A program made the position numbers and the translations under genes. A DNA stretch of 64,000 nt from Streptomyces sp. Ru72. GTDB taxonomy: Bacteria; Actinomycetota; Actinomycetes; Streptomycetales; Streptomycetaceae. Shown piece after piece: positions 56,729 through 64,000 of this stretch. Within the stretch, counting starts at the first letter, position 1; the number at the start of each line of letters is the position of its first letter. The notes under the pieces are model-generated. The model saw only the letters and a program-made list of their open reading frames with translations. It ran no database searches and had not been told where the DNA came from. The stretch covers positions 1 to 64,000 of the forward strand of contig NZ_PQSR01000023.1 in the NCBI RefSeq assembly GCF_002920635.1, read 5' to 3'.

Positions 56729-58320
56729 GCTGTGGCTCCGTTCGTCAGTTGTTCCTGGTCGGGCTGTTCCTGGTCCGCTGTTTCCCGGCTGAGGGCGGAG
56801 GTGCCGGCCGCGGCCGTCATGATCCGTTCCTTGGTGGCGTCGGCCCGGTCGATGACCGTGACGACCCGCCCGTGGTTCATCACCGCGATGCGGTGGCAGA
56901 TCCACAGCAGTTCCTCCAGTTCGGAGGAGGCGACCACCAGCGCCATGCCCTGCTCCGCCGCCCGGTCGATCAGCTTGTAGATCTCCGCCTTCGCGCCCAC
57001 GTCCACGCCGCGTGTCGGCTCGTCGAGCAGGAGCAGGCGTGGTTCGGCGGCGAAGGCGCGCCCGAAGATGGCGCGCTGCTGGTTGCCGCCGGACAGCGAG
57101 CCGATCGGCTGCTCCACCGACTGCATCCGCACGTTGACGTTCTCGGTGATCCTCCGAGCCTCGGCGCGTTCCCGGCCCGGCCCGAGCAGCCCCCGGCTGC
57201 TGATCCGCTTGAGCACCGAGACGACGACGTTCGCCCGGATCGACGCGAACAGCACCAGCGACTGCTCCTTGCGGTCCTCGGGGATCAGCGCGATCCCCGC
57301 CGCCACACCGTCGCCCGCGCCCCGCGGCTGGTAGGGCTCGCCGCCCAGCCGCATCCGGCCGCCCGTCGAGGGCTGCGCGCCGGCGATCGTGTGGACCAGG
57401 CGGCTGCGGCCCGAGCCCATCAGCCCGGCCACGCCCAGGATCTCGCCCTCGCGCACCTCCAGGTCGACGGGGCCGAGACCGTCCGCGGTCAGGCCCTCGA
57501 CCTGCAGCAGGACCGGGCTCGTCGCCGGCGGCGCCTTCGGCTCGCCCTGCGCGACCTCGCCGCCGACCATCTCCCGGATCAGCCGCTCCTCGGTGGCCTC
57601 CGCCGGTTCGAGGTCGGCCACCAGCCTGCCGTTGCGCAACACCAGAACGCGGTCGCTGATGTCGCGGACCTCGTCCAGACGGTGCCCGATGAACAGCACG
57701 GTGCCACCGCGTTCGGCCAGCTGCCGGGCCAGGCCCAGCACCATCTCGGCCTCGACCGGCCCCAGTGAGGAGGTCGGCTCGTCCAGGATCAGCAGCTTGG
57801 GCTCACGGCCCCATGCCTTGGCGATCTCGATCATCTGCCGGGTCGGCACCGGAAGGGTGCGCACCTCCCGGCTGACCGGGATCGTCTCGGCGGACAGCCC
57901 GATCTCCGCCAGCATCGCCTCGGCCTCGGCCCGCTGCGCTGAACGGTCCACCAGGAACCGCCGCTTCGACTTCCGCGGACGGCGGCCCAGCAGCAGGTTC
58001 TCCGCCACCGAGAGCTGTCCGACCAGGGGGAACTCCTGGGAGACCATGGCGATACCGAGTTGTCCCGCCGCCTCGGTGGACCCCGCGACGAGGGGCTCGC
58101 CGTCGATCAGGATCTCGCCGCCGTCCCGGTGGACCGACCCGGCCAGCGTCCCCATCAGGGTGGACTTCCCGGCGCCGTTCTCGCCGACCACGCCGATCAC
58201 CTGCCCTGCGTACAGGTCGAGTTCCGGCAGGTCGAGGACGCGCACCGGCCCGTAGGACTTGTGCACCCCCCGCAGCCGCGCGGTGATCGCGCGGCCCGGG
58301 GCGTTCTTCGTGGCCGTCAT
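56725..58320 (-). CDS. Sugar ABC importer ATPase (AraG/RbsA-like, two ABC domains)
   Basis: 531 residues. First ABC domain: Walker A GENGAGKST, Walker B LLILDEPTSSLGPVEAEMV, with LPVPTRQMIEIAKAWG in the signature position. Second domain: the degenerate GLMGSGRSRL P-loop, the LSGGNQQRAIFGRA signature, LLLDEPTRGVDVGAKAEIY. This pairing, one full and one altered P-loop, is typical of monosaccharide importers. The start is 2 bases after the binding-protein stop, so expression is coupled. Confidence 0.95.
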   Translation of the reverse strand: MTATKNAPGRAITARLRGVHKSYGPVRVLDLPELDLYAGQVIGVVGENGAGKSTLMGTLAGSVHRDGGEILIDGEPLVAGSTEAAGQLGIAMVSQEFPLVGQLSVAENLLLGRRPRKSKRRFLVDRSAQRAEAEAMLAEIGLSAETIPVSREVRTLPVPTRQMIEIAKAWGREPKLLILDEPTSSLGPVEAEMVLGLARQLAERGGTVLFIGHRLDEVRDISDRVLVLRNGRLVADLEPAEATEERLIREMVGGEVAQGEPKAPPATSPVLLQVEGLTADGLGPVDLEVREGEILGVAGLMGSGRSRLVHTIAGAQPSTGGRMRLGGEPYQPRGAGDGVAAGIALIPEDRKEQSLVLFASIRANVVVSVLKRISSRGLLGPGRERAEARRITENVNVRMQSVEQPIGSLSGGNQQRAIFGRAFAAEPRLLLLDEPTRGVDVGAKAEIYKLIDRAAEQGMALVVASSELEELLWICHRIAVMNHGRVVTVIDRADATKERIMTAAAGTSALSRETADQEQPDQEQLTNGATA

Positions 58321-58322
58321 GC

Positions 58323-59474
58323 TCAGCCGATCCCGAGCTGGGACTCGAGGGACTGGTAGGCGCTCAGGTCGGACTGGGTGACCAGGCCCACGCCGGAGCT
58401 GAGGGTCGAACCGTCCTTCTCCAGGTAGGGCTTGACGATCGCCATCGTCTTGTCCTTGCCCAGCACCTTCTCAGCGGCCAGGATGTACGCCCCCGTGTAG
58501 CCCTGCTGGTACGGCATCTGCACCACGGTGCCGGAGATGACGCCGGACTGGATGAACTTCAGCGTCTGGGCGTCCGAGTCGTCCGACACGATGTGCACCG
58601 AAGAGGTCTTGCCGGCCGAGGTCACCGCCTGCGCCAGCGCGGGACCGTCGTAGGAGTAGACCCCGTACAGGCCGTTGACGTCGGGGTTGTTGGCCAGGAT
58701 GGTCTCCGCGTCGGAGGTGGCGGTGCTGGCCTGGAGGTTGTCGTTGACCTTCTGGGCGACGGTGATCTGGGTGCCCTTGAGCGCGTCCTCGAAGCCCTGG
58801 ATGCGCTGGGTGGCGTTCGACGCGGTGAGCGAGCCGACCAGGATCGCCACCTTGCCCTTGCCGCCCAGCACCTGCTTCATCGCGGTGCCGGCCTGGTATC
58901 CGGCGGTGTAGTTCGGGGTGCCCAGGTAGAGGGAGGCGGCGTCGGTGCCCGGCAGCGGCGAGTCGATCGCCAGGACGTCGATGCCCTTCTGGACGTCGGT
59001 GTGGATGGTCCCGGCGGCCGAGGTCGGGTCGATCGCCGAGATCGAGTAGCCGGTGACGCCCTGCGAGCGCAGGGTCTCCAGCTCCGAGTTCTGCTCCGTC
59101 AACTTGCCGTTGGGCGGGGCGAAGTAGGTGCACTTGCTCTTCGCGATGCCGAGGTCGGAGCAGCCCTTGAGGAAGCCGACCTGACCGGCCTTCCAGTAGT
59201 CGGCGGCCACGTTCACGACCATCGCGATGTCGACCTTGGACAGGTCCTTGCCGGCCAGCGCGGACTTCAGCGCCGCGTCGAGCTTGGCGAGGTTCGCCTG
59301 GTTGAAGGTGACCGAACCGGCGAGCGCGACCGGGGCCGCGGCGCCCGCCGAGCCGGAGGCGGCCGGGGTGGAGGCCTCGGAGCCGGTGGCGTTCTTGGAG
59401 CAGCCGGCAGCGGCGAGCGAGATGAGCACCGCGGTCGCGGCAGCCACAGTGCGGGATCGTCTCGTACGGATCAT
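58323..59474 (-). CDS. Sugar-binding lipoprotein of the arabinose importer
   Basis: 383 residues. Signal with lipobox AAAGC (TAVLISLAAAGC), so a Cys-anchored lipoprotein. Type 1 periplasmic-binding fold: VDIAMVVNVAADYWKAGQVGF, SELETLRSQGVTGYSI, VLAIDSPLPGTDAASLYLG, ILVGSLTASNATQRIQGFEDAL, VVQMPYQQGYTGAYI. It should capture the pentose released by the secreted arabinofuranosidase and deliver it to the importer. First gene of the transport/catabolic run. Confidence 0.92.
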   Translation of the reverse strand: MIRTRRSRTVAAATAVLISLAAAGCSKNATGSEASTPAASGSAGAAAPVALAGSVTFNQANLAKLDAALKSALAGKDLSKVDIAMVVNVAADYWKAGQVGFLKGCSDLGIAKSKCTYFAPPNGKLTEQNSELETLRSQGVTGYSISAIDPTSAAGTIHTDVQKGIDVLAIDSPLPGTDAASLYLGTPNYTAGYQAGTAMKQVLGGKGKVAILVGSLTASNATQRIQGFEDALKGTQITVAQKVNDNLQASTATSDAETILANNPDVNGLYGVYSYDGPALAQAVTSAGKTSSVHIVSDDSDAQTLKFIQSGVISGTVVQMPYQQGYTGAYILAAEKVLGKDKTMAIVKPYLEKDGSTLSSGVGLVTQSDLSAYQSLESQLGIG

Positions 59475-59934
59475 CGTTGATCAGCGCCTTTCTGGGCGTT
59501 CGGGGTGGGGAAGAGTCCACGGCCGAACGCGGATGTGAGGGGGCAGGGGGATGACTGGATCGAGGACGCGTCCACGGCCCGCCGAGGCATGCCGGTCCTT
59601 CGAGGCGGGGGGGTGCGTGGTGGTCCGCAGCACAGCGGTACGTGGCGGAAGGTCGGTTGTCGCCGAGTGGGGGCCGGCCGCGGTGATCGCGGCGGGGGCG
59701 GACGGACGGCGATGCGTGAATGCCTGGCGGTGCGTCAGGACTTCAGGGCCGATCGCTCTGGCGGTGGCCTGGGTGAACCGGTCGCGACCGGCGGGCGTCG
59801 CCGCGGGTCGTTCGCGGCCGGCACGTCACTGGTAACGGCCCCTGGCCATCGGGGCGTCGGTGAAGCGGTGCGGGGTCACGGCCGGATCGCCGGCCGTCAC
59901 ACTAACTGGCATCAGTCCATCGGGGACTTCCTTT
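59475..59934. promoter_or_regulatory. Gap upstream of the binding-protein gene
   Basis: 460 bases between the LacI stop and the SBP start. It must hold the importer promoter. On the minus strand it has CCAGTTAGTGTGAC (59896-59909), whose GTTAG start resembles the TGTTAGCGC operator but whose other half does not, so I call it only a weak candidate. No gene is supported; several open frames are low-complexity. Confidence 0.35.
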
Positions 59935-60966
59935 TCACTGTCGGGGGCGGGTCGCCGACGTTCGCACCACAAGGCTGGGCGGGATGACGATGTGAGGTGT
60001 CTCGTCGGCTGCGGGGATCCCCGCGTCGGGGTCACCGACGATCTCGATCAGCGCGAGCAGGGCACGTCGGCCGAGTTCGTCGAAATCCTGGCGGACGCTG
60101 GTCAGTGACGGTCCGAAGTACTCGGTCTCCGGCATGTCGTCGAAGCCGACGACGCTGATGTCCTCGGGTACCCGGCGCCCGGCTTGTTGCAGTGCCCTCA
60201 GCAGGCCGAGGGCCATGTGGTCGTTGGCGCAGAACACCGCGGTGACATCGGGGTCGGCGGCGACCCGTTGACCGAGCTCGTATCCGGTGCGGGCCGTCCA
60301 GTCGGCGCCGGCCGGCGGTTCGGTCACCGGAGCACCCCGCTTCTCCAGGGCGCCGCGCCAACCGGCCTCACGTTCCTGGGCGTCGAGCCAGGAACGCGGC
60401 CCGACCAGGTGGTGCACCGTTCGATGGCCGAGGTCGAGCAGGTAGTTGGTGGCGAGTTCGGCACCCGCCTCGTTGTCCACGGCGACCGAGGCCAGCGCGG
60501 TGTGGGTGCCGCAGCCGACGGCGACCAGGGGGACGTCCGCCGGTACGTTCGCCAGTGCGCCGACCGCGGCGGTCTGCGGCGCGATGACGATGATTCCCTC
60601 GACGCCCTGGGCACGCAGCCGCTCGACGGCGTCCAGCACCGAACGCCGATCGAGCGTGCCGACCGCGGCCACGGTGACGAAGTACTCGTGCTGTCTGGCC
60701 GCCTGCTCGATGCCGTAGAGCATGCAGGCCGGCCCGTACAGCGTGGTGTTGAAGCTGATCACCCCCAGGGTGCGGGTGCGGCGCGTCGCCAGGGTGCGGG
60801 CGGCGGCGTTGGGGCGGTAGCCGAGTTCACGAACGGCGGCAAGCACCCGCTCCCGGGTTGCCGGTCGCACGTTCGGGTGCTCGTTGAGGACCCGCGAGAC
60901 GGTCTGGTGCGAGACACCCGCGATCCGGGCCACGTCCGCCATCACCGGTGCACGATCCCCGTCCAC
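59935..60966 (-). CDS. LacI family regulator of the arabinose cluster
   Basis: 343 residues from GTG 60966, preceded by GAGGAGG; the longer frame to 61059 has no HTH homology. HTH: VMADVARIAGVSHQTVSRVLNEHPNVRPATRERV, then LATRRTRTLGVI. The effector domain ends with DISVVGFDDMPETEYFGPSLTSVRQDF, the standard LacI end. It diverges from the secreted arabinofuranosidase; operators of TGTTAGCGC type lie 80 bases upstream of its own start and upstream of that gene. A repressor of arabinan and arabinose use is the natural reading. Confidence 0.92.
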   Translation of the reverse strand: MDGDRAPVMADVARIAGVSHQTVSRVLNEHPNVRPATRERVLAAVRELGYRPNAAARTLATRRTRTLGVISFNTTLYGPACMLYGIEQAARQHEYFVTVAAVGTLDRRSVLDAVERLRAQGVEGIIVIAPQTAAVGALANVPADVPLVAVGCGTHTALASVAVDNEAGAELATNYLLDLGHRTVHHLVGPRSWLDAQEREAGWRGALEKRGAPVTEPPAGADWTARTGYELGQRVAADPDVTAVFCANDHMALGLLRALQQAGRRVPEDISVVGFDDMPETEYFGPSLTSVRQDFDELGRRALLALIEIVGDPDAGIPAADETPHIVIPPSLVVRTSATRPRQ

Positions 60967-61046
60967 GCTTCCACCTCCTCCCTCACGCGCCTTGAATGTT
61001 TCCGATCGGGTGCTTCTCCGGTGGGAGCCAGCTCGCCGTGAGGAAT

Positions 61047-61062
61047 TGTTAGCGCACACATT
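61047..61062. promoter_or_regulatory. Arabinose-regulator operator, copy A
   Basis: TGTTAGCGCACACATT, 81 bases from the LacI start. Same strand and 15 of 16 bases identical to copy B at 61479. TGTTAGCGC is half of a TGTTAGCGCTAACA-like LacI-type palindrome. Confidence 0.7.
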
Positions 61063-61245
61063 TCTGCGGGGTCAAGGCTCTCCGACTGCCCGCTCGGGGA
61101 ATTCCCGACAGCGTTGCCAGGCACTGCACGACCCGTCTGACCTGCTCATTCAAACCCCGCAACAGCTCCGCTGGGCACATGGCCGCACACCGAAGCGAAC
61201 GAAGTTCACAGCTTCTGTTTCCACACTCTTGACTATTCGACACTG

Positions 61246-61274
61246 TTGACCGTCTGTTCATCCGAGCGTAAAAA
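61246..61274 (+). promoter_or_regulatory. Possible sigma-70 type promoter for the arabinofuranosidase gene
   Basis: TTGACC, exactly 17 bases, then TAAAAA. The -35 is near consensus, the -10 only fair. It would begin transcription some 370 bases before the GTG start, so a nearer promoter close to operator copy B is also possible. Confidence 0.35.
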
Positions 61275-61478
61275 GGCGGAGTCGCGAGACCGGTCGATCA
61301 CCCCACGACCGCACGAGAACGGCACCAGTACCAACACCCGGTCCGGGACGGCCGCGGTTCTGACCTGCTGTGTCACGCCCGGCACCAGCGATCGGACAGA
61401 GCAGCACGCACTCCTGCCGTACCCACTGCCCCCATTCCCCCCGAGCTCGGATGAGTGACGGCATCCGACAGTCTCGTT

Positions 61479-61494
61479 TGTTAGCGCCCACATT
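61479..61494. promoter_or_regulatory. Arabinose-regulator operator, copy B
   Basis: TGTTAGCGCCCACATT, 156 bases before the arabinofuranosidase start; differs from copy A at one base. The pair spans the 684-base divergent gap, which holds no other gene I can support. Confidence 0.7.
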
Positions 61495-61650
61495 CCCCTG
61501 CCGAGCGGGGGACGAGATCGCGTCCAGCGCGGACGCCGTGCCCCTGCGGCAGACCCGGAAGCGCAACACGCATACCGGAGGCCCCCCTTGCCTTGCCCCT
61601 GCGCACCTGGCGCCGGGCCGGAGAAGAACGCAAGACGGAAGAGGTTCACA

Positions 61651-63147
61651 GTGATCGTCAGACACCTGAGAGGTCTCCGGCTGAGGGTGGTGGGCGCGGT
61701 TCTCGCACTCGTCGCCGGCATCCTGGGCGGGGTCATCGCCACCACGGGCACCGCCCAGGCCGCCTCGTCCCTGCCGTGCGACATCTACGCAGCCGCGGGG
61801 ACACCCTGTGTCGCCGCCCACAGCACCACGCGGGCGCTGTACGCCTCGTACAGCGGCGCGCTTTACCAGGTCAAGCGCCTCTCCGACAACACCACGCTGA
61901 ACATCGGGACGCTCAGCGCCGGCGGCTACGCCAATGCCGCGGCCCAGGATTCCTTCTGCTCCGGCACCGAGTGCATCATCACCGAGATCTTCGACCAGAG
62001 CGGCAAGGGCAACCACCTCACCATCGAGGGGCCGGGCGGCAACGGCGGGCAGGACGTCGGCGCCATCGCCAACGCCCTGCCCGTCACGGCCGGCGGCCAG
62101 CACGTCTACGGCGTGTCCATCCAGGCCGGCGTGGGCTACCGCGACAACAGCACCAACGGCGTCGCCACCGGCAGCCAGCCGGAGGGCACCTACATGGTCA
62201 CCAGCGGCCACCACGTCGACGGCAACTGCTGCTTCGACTACGGCAACGCCGAAACGAGCAGCACGGACACGGGCAACGGCCACATGGACGCTGTCAACTT
62301 CGGCACCGAGTGCTGGTTCTCGCCCTGCTCCGGCTCCGGCCCCTGGGTCATGGCGGACCTGGAGAACGGCCTGTTCGCCGGCGGCAACGGCACCAACAGC
62401 AACAACACCGGCAACTCGAGCACGTTCGTCACGGCGCTGATGAAGAACAACGGCACCACCACCTACGCCATCAAGGACGGCAACGCCCAGTCCGGCGCTC
62501 TCAAGACCGACTACAACGGCAGCCTGCCGACCACCGCCGGCTACATGCCGATGCACAAGGAAGGCGCCATCGTCCTCGGCACCGGCGGTGACGACAGCAA
62601 CTGGTCCGACGGGTCGTTCTTCGAGGGTGTCATGACCGCGGGCTACCCGACCGACGCGGCCGACAACGCCGTGCAGGCCAACGTCGTCTCGGTCGGCTAC
62701 ACCCAGGCCGCCCAGACCTTCCCGGTCACCGGCACCGCCTACCGGCTGACCAACCCCAACAGCGGCAAGGTGCTGGACGCCGTGAACTGCGGCACCGCCA
62801 ACGGCACCTCGATCGACATCTGGTCCTCGCTCGGCAACACCTGCCAGCAGTGGAAGTTCGCGAGCGCCGGCAACGGCCACTACACCATCACCAACGTGAA
62901 CAGCGGCACGGTCCTCGACGACAAGAACTGCGGCATCAACAACGGCACCGCCGTGCAACTCTGGTCGTCACTCGGGAACACCTGCCAGGAGTGGGACGTC
63001 ACCCCCGCCGGCAGCCACTACACGATCACCAACGTCAACAGCGGCATGACGCTCGACGTGGCGAACTGCGGCACGGGCAACGGCACGGCCGTCCGCCAGT
63101 GGGCGCAGCTGGACAACGCCTGCCAGCAGTGGGACATCGCGCCCTGA
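61651..63147 (+). CDS. Secreted alpha-L-arabinofuranosidase (GH54) with ricin-type lectin domain
   Basis: 498 residues from GTG 61651 (GGAAGAGG upstream). Signal peptide with LRLRVVGAVLALVAG and an AQAA cleavage site. Catalytic domain about 40-360: SSLPCDIYAAAGTPCVAAHSTTRALY, FDQSGKGNHL, CCFDYGNAETSS, WVMADLENGLFAG, MHKEGAIVLGTGGDDSN and FFEGVMTAGYPTDAA, the GH54/AbfB pattern; GNAET and GGDDSN hold the candidate catalytic acids as I recall the fungal enzymes. Residues about 365-498 form a ricin B (CBM13-like) domain with three QxW repeats (CQQWKF, CQEWDV, CQQWDI); fungal GH54 has CBM42 instead. It should release arabinose from arabinan or arabinoxylan outside the cell. Confidence 0.93.
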   Translation: MIVRHLRGLRLRVVGAVLALVAGILGGVIATTGTAQAASSLPCDIYAAAGTPCVAAHSTTRALYASYSGALYQVKRLSDNTTLNIGTLSAGGYANAAAQDSFCSGTECIITEIFDQSGKGNHLTIEGPGGNGGQDVGAIANALPVTAGGQHVYGVSIQAGVGYRDNSTNGVATGSQPEGTYMVTSGHHVDGNCCFDYGNAETSSTDTGNGHMDAVNFGTECWFSPCSGSGPWVMADLENGLFAGGNGTNSNNTGNSSTFVTALMKNNGTTTYAIKDGNAQSGALKTDYNGSLPTTAGYMPMHKEGAIVLGTGGDDSNWSDGSFFEGVMTAGYPTDAADNAVQANVVSVGYTQAAQTFPVTGTAYRLTNPNSGKVLDAVNCGTANGTSIDIWSSLGNTCQQWKFASAGNGHYTITNVNSGTVLDDKNCGINNGTAVQLWSSLGNTCQEWDVTPAGSHYTITNVNSGMTLDVANCGTGNGTAVRQWAQLDNACQQWDIAP

Positions 63148-63164
63148 CCGTTCCGACCGCAGCA

Positions 63165-63203
63165 CCGATGGCCCGTCGCCCCTCCCCACAGGCGGGCCAT
63201 CGG
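63165..63203 (+). terminator. Hairpin terminator after the arabinofuranosidase gene
   Basis: Perfect 11-bp stem CCGATGGCCCG/CGGGCCATCGG with a 17-base loop, 18 bases after the stop. Confidence 0.65.
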
Positions 63204-63321
63204 CCCGTCCGACGGCACGGGGCGGGAGCGGCGGGGCCAGAGTCCGAGCGGCAGACGAACGGGGCCGTGCACCCGGACAGCTCACCCGCGGCTGTCGGCC
63301 CCAGCGCCCGGAGAAAACGAC

Positions 63322-63353
63322 GAAACCCCCGAACCCGCAGGTTCGAGGGTTTC
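63322..63353 (-). terminator. Terminator of the tRNA-Pro gene
   Basis: A 14-bp stem with one mismatch (63322-63335 with 63340-63353) and a CGCA loop. On the minus strand it is followed by CGTTTTCTCC, so it has the short U-run of a classic intrinsic terminator, 24 bases after the tRNA. Confidence 0.8.
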
Positions 63354-63376
63354 CGATGTCCTGAGACATCACACTG

Positions 63377-63450
<74 letters not shown>

Positions 63451-63549
63451 GTGCGTCTCCAGCGGTCTCCCGCGTGATCACGCGGACAGAACTTTACCCC
63501 ACGACGGGCCCTGCCCCGAAAGGGGCCGGCGAGGCGGGACAATCGGGGT

Positions 63550-64000
63550 ATGAGCGACGCATCGGGAGTTCGGGCCGGCCGGGGACGCGACCGGGACGCA
63601 GAGGGGCGGGCCCGCAACGCGCGGCCGCGGGACGGCCTGGGACGGCCGCTGCCGTACGGCGCGGAGGGCGTGGCACGCCAGCCGGAGGGCGTCGTGCGCA
63701 CCCCGGAGGAGACCGTCGCCGAGGCGCAGGCGCTGCTGGACGCCGGAAAGCCGTTCCACGCGCACGAGGTCTTCGAGGACGCCTGGAAGTCGGGGCCCGA
63801 GGAGGAGGAGGCCCTGTGGCGCGGGCTCGCGCAGCTGGCGGTGGGTCTCACGCACGCGGCCCGGGGCAATGTGACCGGGGGCGTCCGGCTGCTGCGGCGC
63901 GGCGCCGGGGCCGTCGAGGCGTGGGCGTCGGGGGCGGGACAGGACCGGCCCTACGGCCTTCAGGTGGCCGACCTGGTCGGTTGGGCCCGGGAATTGGCGG
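63550..64000 (+). CDS. DUF309 family protein (3' end outside window)
   Basis: The first 150 codons from ATG 63550. After a basic, Gly/Arg-rich lead of about 55 residues comes EAQALLDAGKPFHAHEVFEDAWKSGPEEEEALWRGLAQLAVGLTHAARGN, the DUF309 helical domain with its FHAHEVxExxW motif. The family is small, all-helical, and of unknown function. Coding continues beyond base 64000. Confidence 0.88.
   Translation, partial: MSDASGVRAGRGRDRDAEGRARNARPRDGLGRPLPYGAEGVARQPEGVVRTPEETVAEAQALLDAGKPFHAHEVFEDAWKSGPEEEEALWRGLAQLAVGLTHAARGNVTGGVRLLRRGAGAVEAWASGAGQDRPYGLQVADLVGWARELA

Overview
The window is high-GC actinobacterial DNA and almost certainly Streptomyces. Support comes from very strong third-position GC, many GTG starts behind AGGAGG-type ribosome binding sites, a transmembrane Ser/Thr kinase, a GAF/SpoIIE phosphatase, a DUF574-type methyltransferase, an SCO6745-like protein, DUF3566/DUF6098 proteins, and LacI-controlled sugar clusters with secreted hydrolases. 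The mix of catabolic, secreted and mobile genes suits a chromosome arm. All names rest on motif and family recognition by eye; no database search was possible.

Layout. 1-6.1 kb: tautomerase, secreted M15-like protein, PknB-type kinase, small secreted repeat protein, YihY/BrkB membrane protein and a Gfo/Idh/MocA oxidoreductase. 6.3-16.8 kb: a myo-inositol locus with an orphan sugar-binding lipoprotein, a divergent LacI regulator and an iol operon. The operon is damaged: iolC and iolB are fused remnants and iolD lacks its ThDP-binding core, while iolA, iolE, an MFS transporter, iolG and an iolH-like gene are intact. The same composite operator lies in front of the lipoprotein gene and in front of the operon. 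16.9-28.9 kb: stress and redox genes (OsmC, USP, F420-type oxidoreductase, isochorismatase-like hydrolase, CsbD, aldo/keto reductase), a methyltransferase, a phosphatase that seems to start at CTG, and a LysR regulator.

29-38.4 kb: a frameshifted secreted-protein gene, then an ABC exporter operon ending in a two-component system, an AttH-like gene remnant, and an FAD monooxygenase/hydrolase/FMN reductase operon divergent from a NodD-type LysR gene with a perfect T-N11-A box between them. 38.4-45.1 kb is a mobile region: an IS5-like scrap and four overlapping genes encoding three large tyrosine-recombinase-like proteins plus a small HTH/coiled-coil protein. Its right edge abuts a collagenase gene that has lost its 5' end.

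45.1-51.3 kb: truncated collagenase, DUF429, membrane proteins, a Cys-rich copper-binding four-helix protein, and a TetR-GNAT pair with a palindromic operator. 51.4-63.2 kb: a complete L-arabinose module: secreted GH54 arabinofuranosidase with a ricin-type lectin domain, LacI regulator, ABC importer, AraB, AraA and AraD. Near-identical TGTTAGCGC-type operators sit at both ends of the gap between the regulator and the arabinofuranosidase. The window ends with tRNA-Pro(GGG) and the start of a DUF309 gene.

Main points of interest: parallel internal deletions in the inositol operon with its operators and flanking genes kept; the recombinase trio beside the beheaded collagenase; the CTG start; and several unusually clean palindromic operators.
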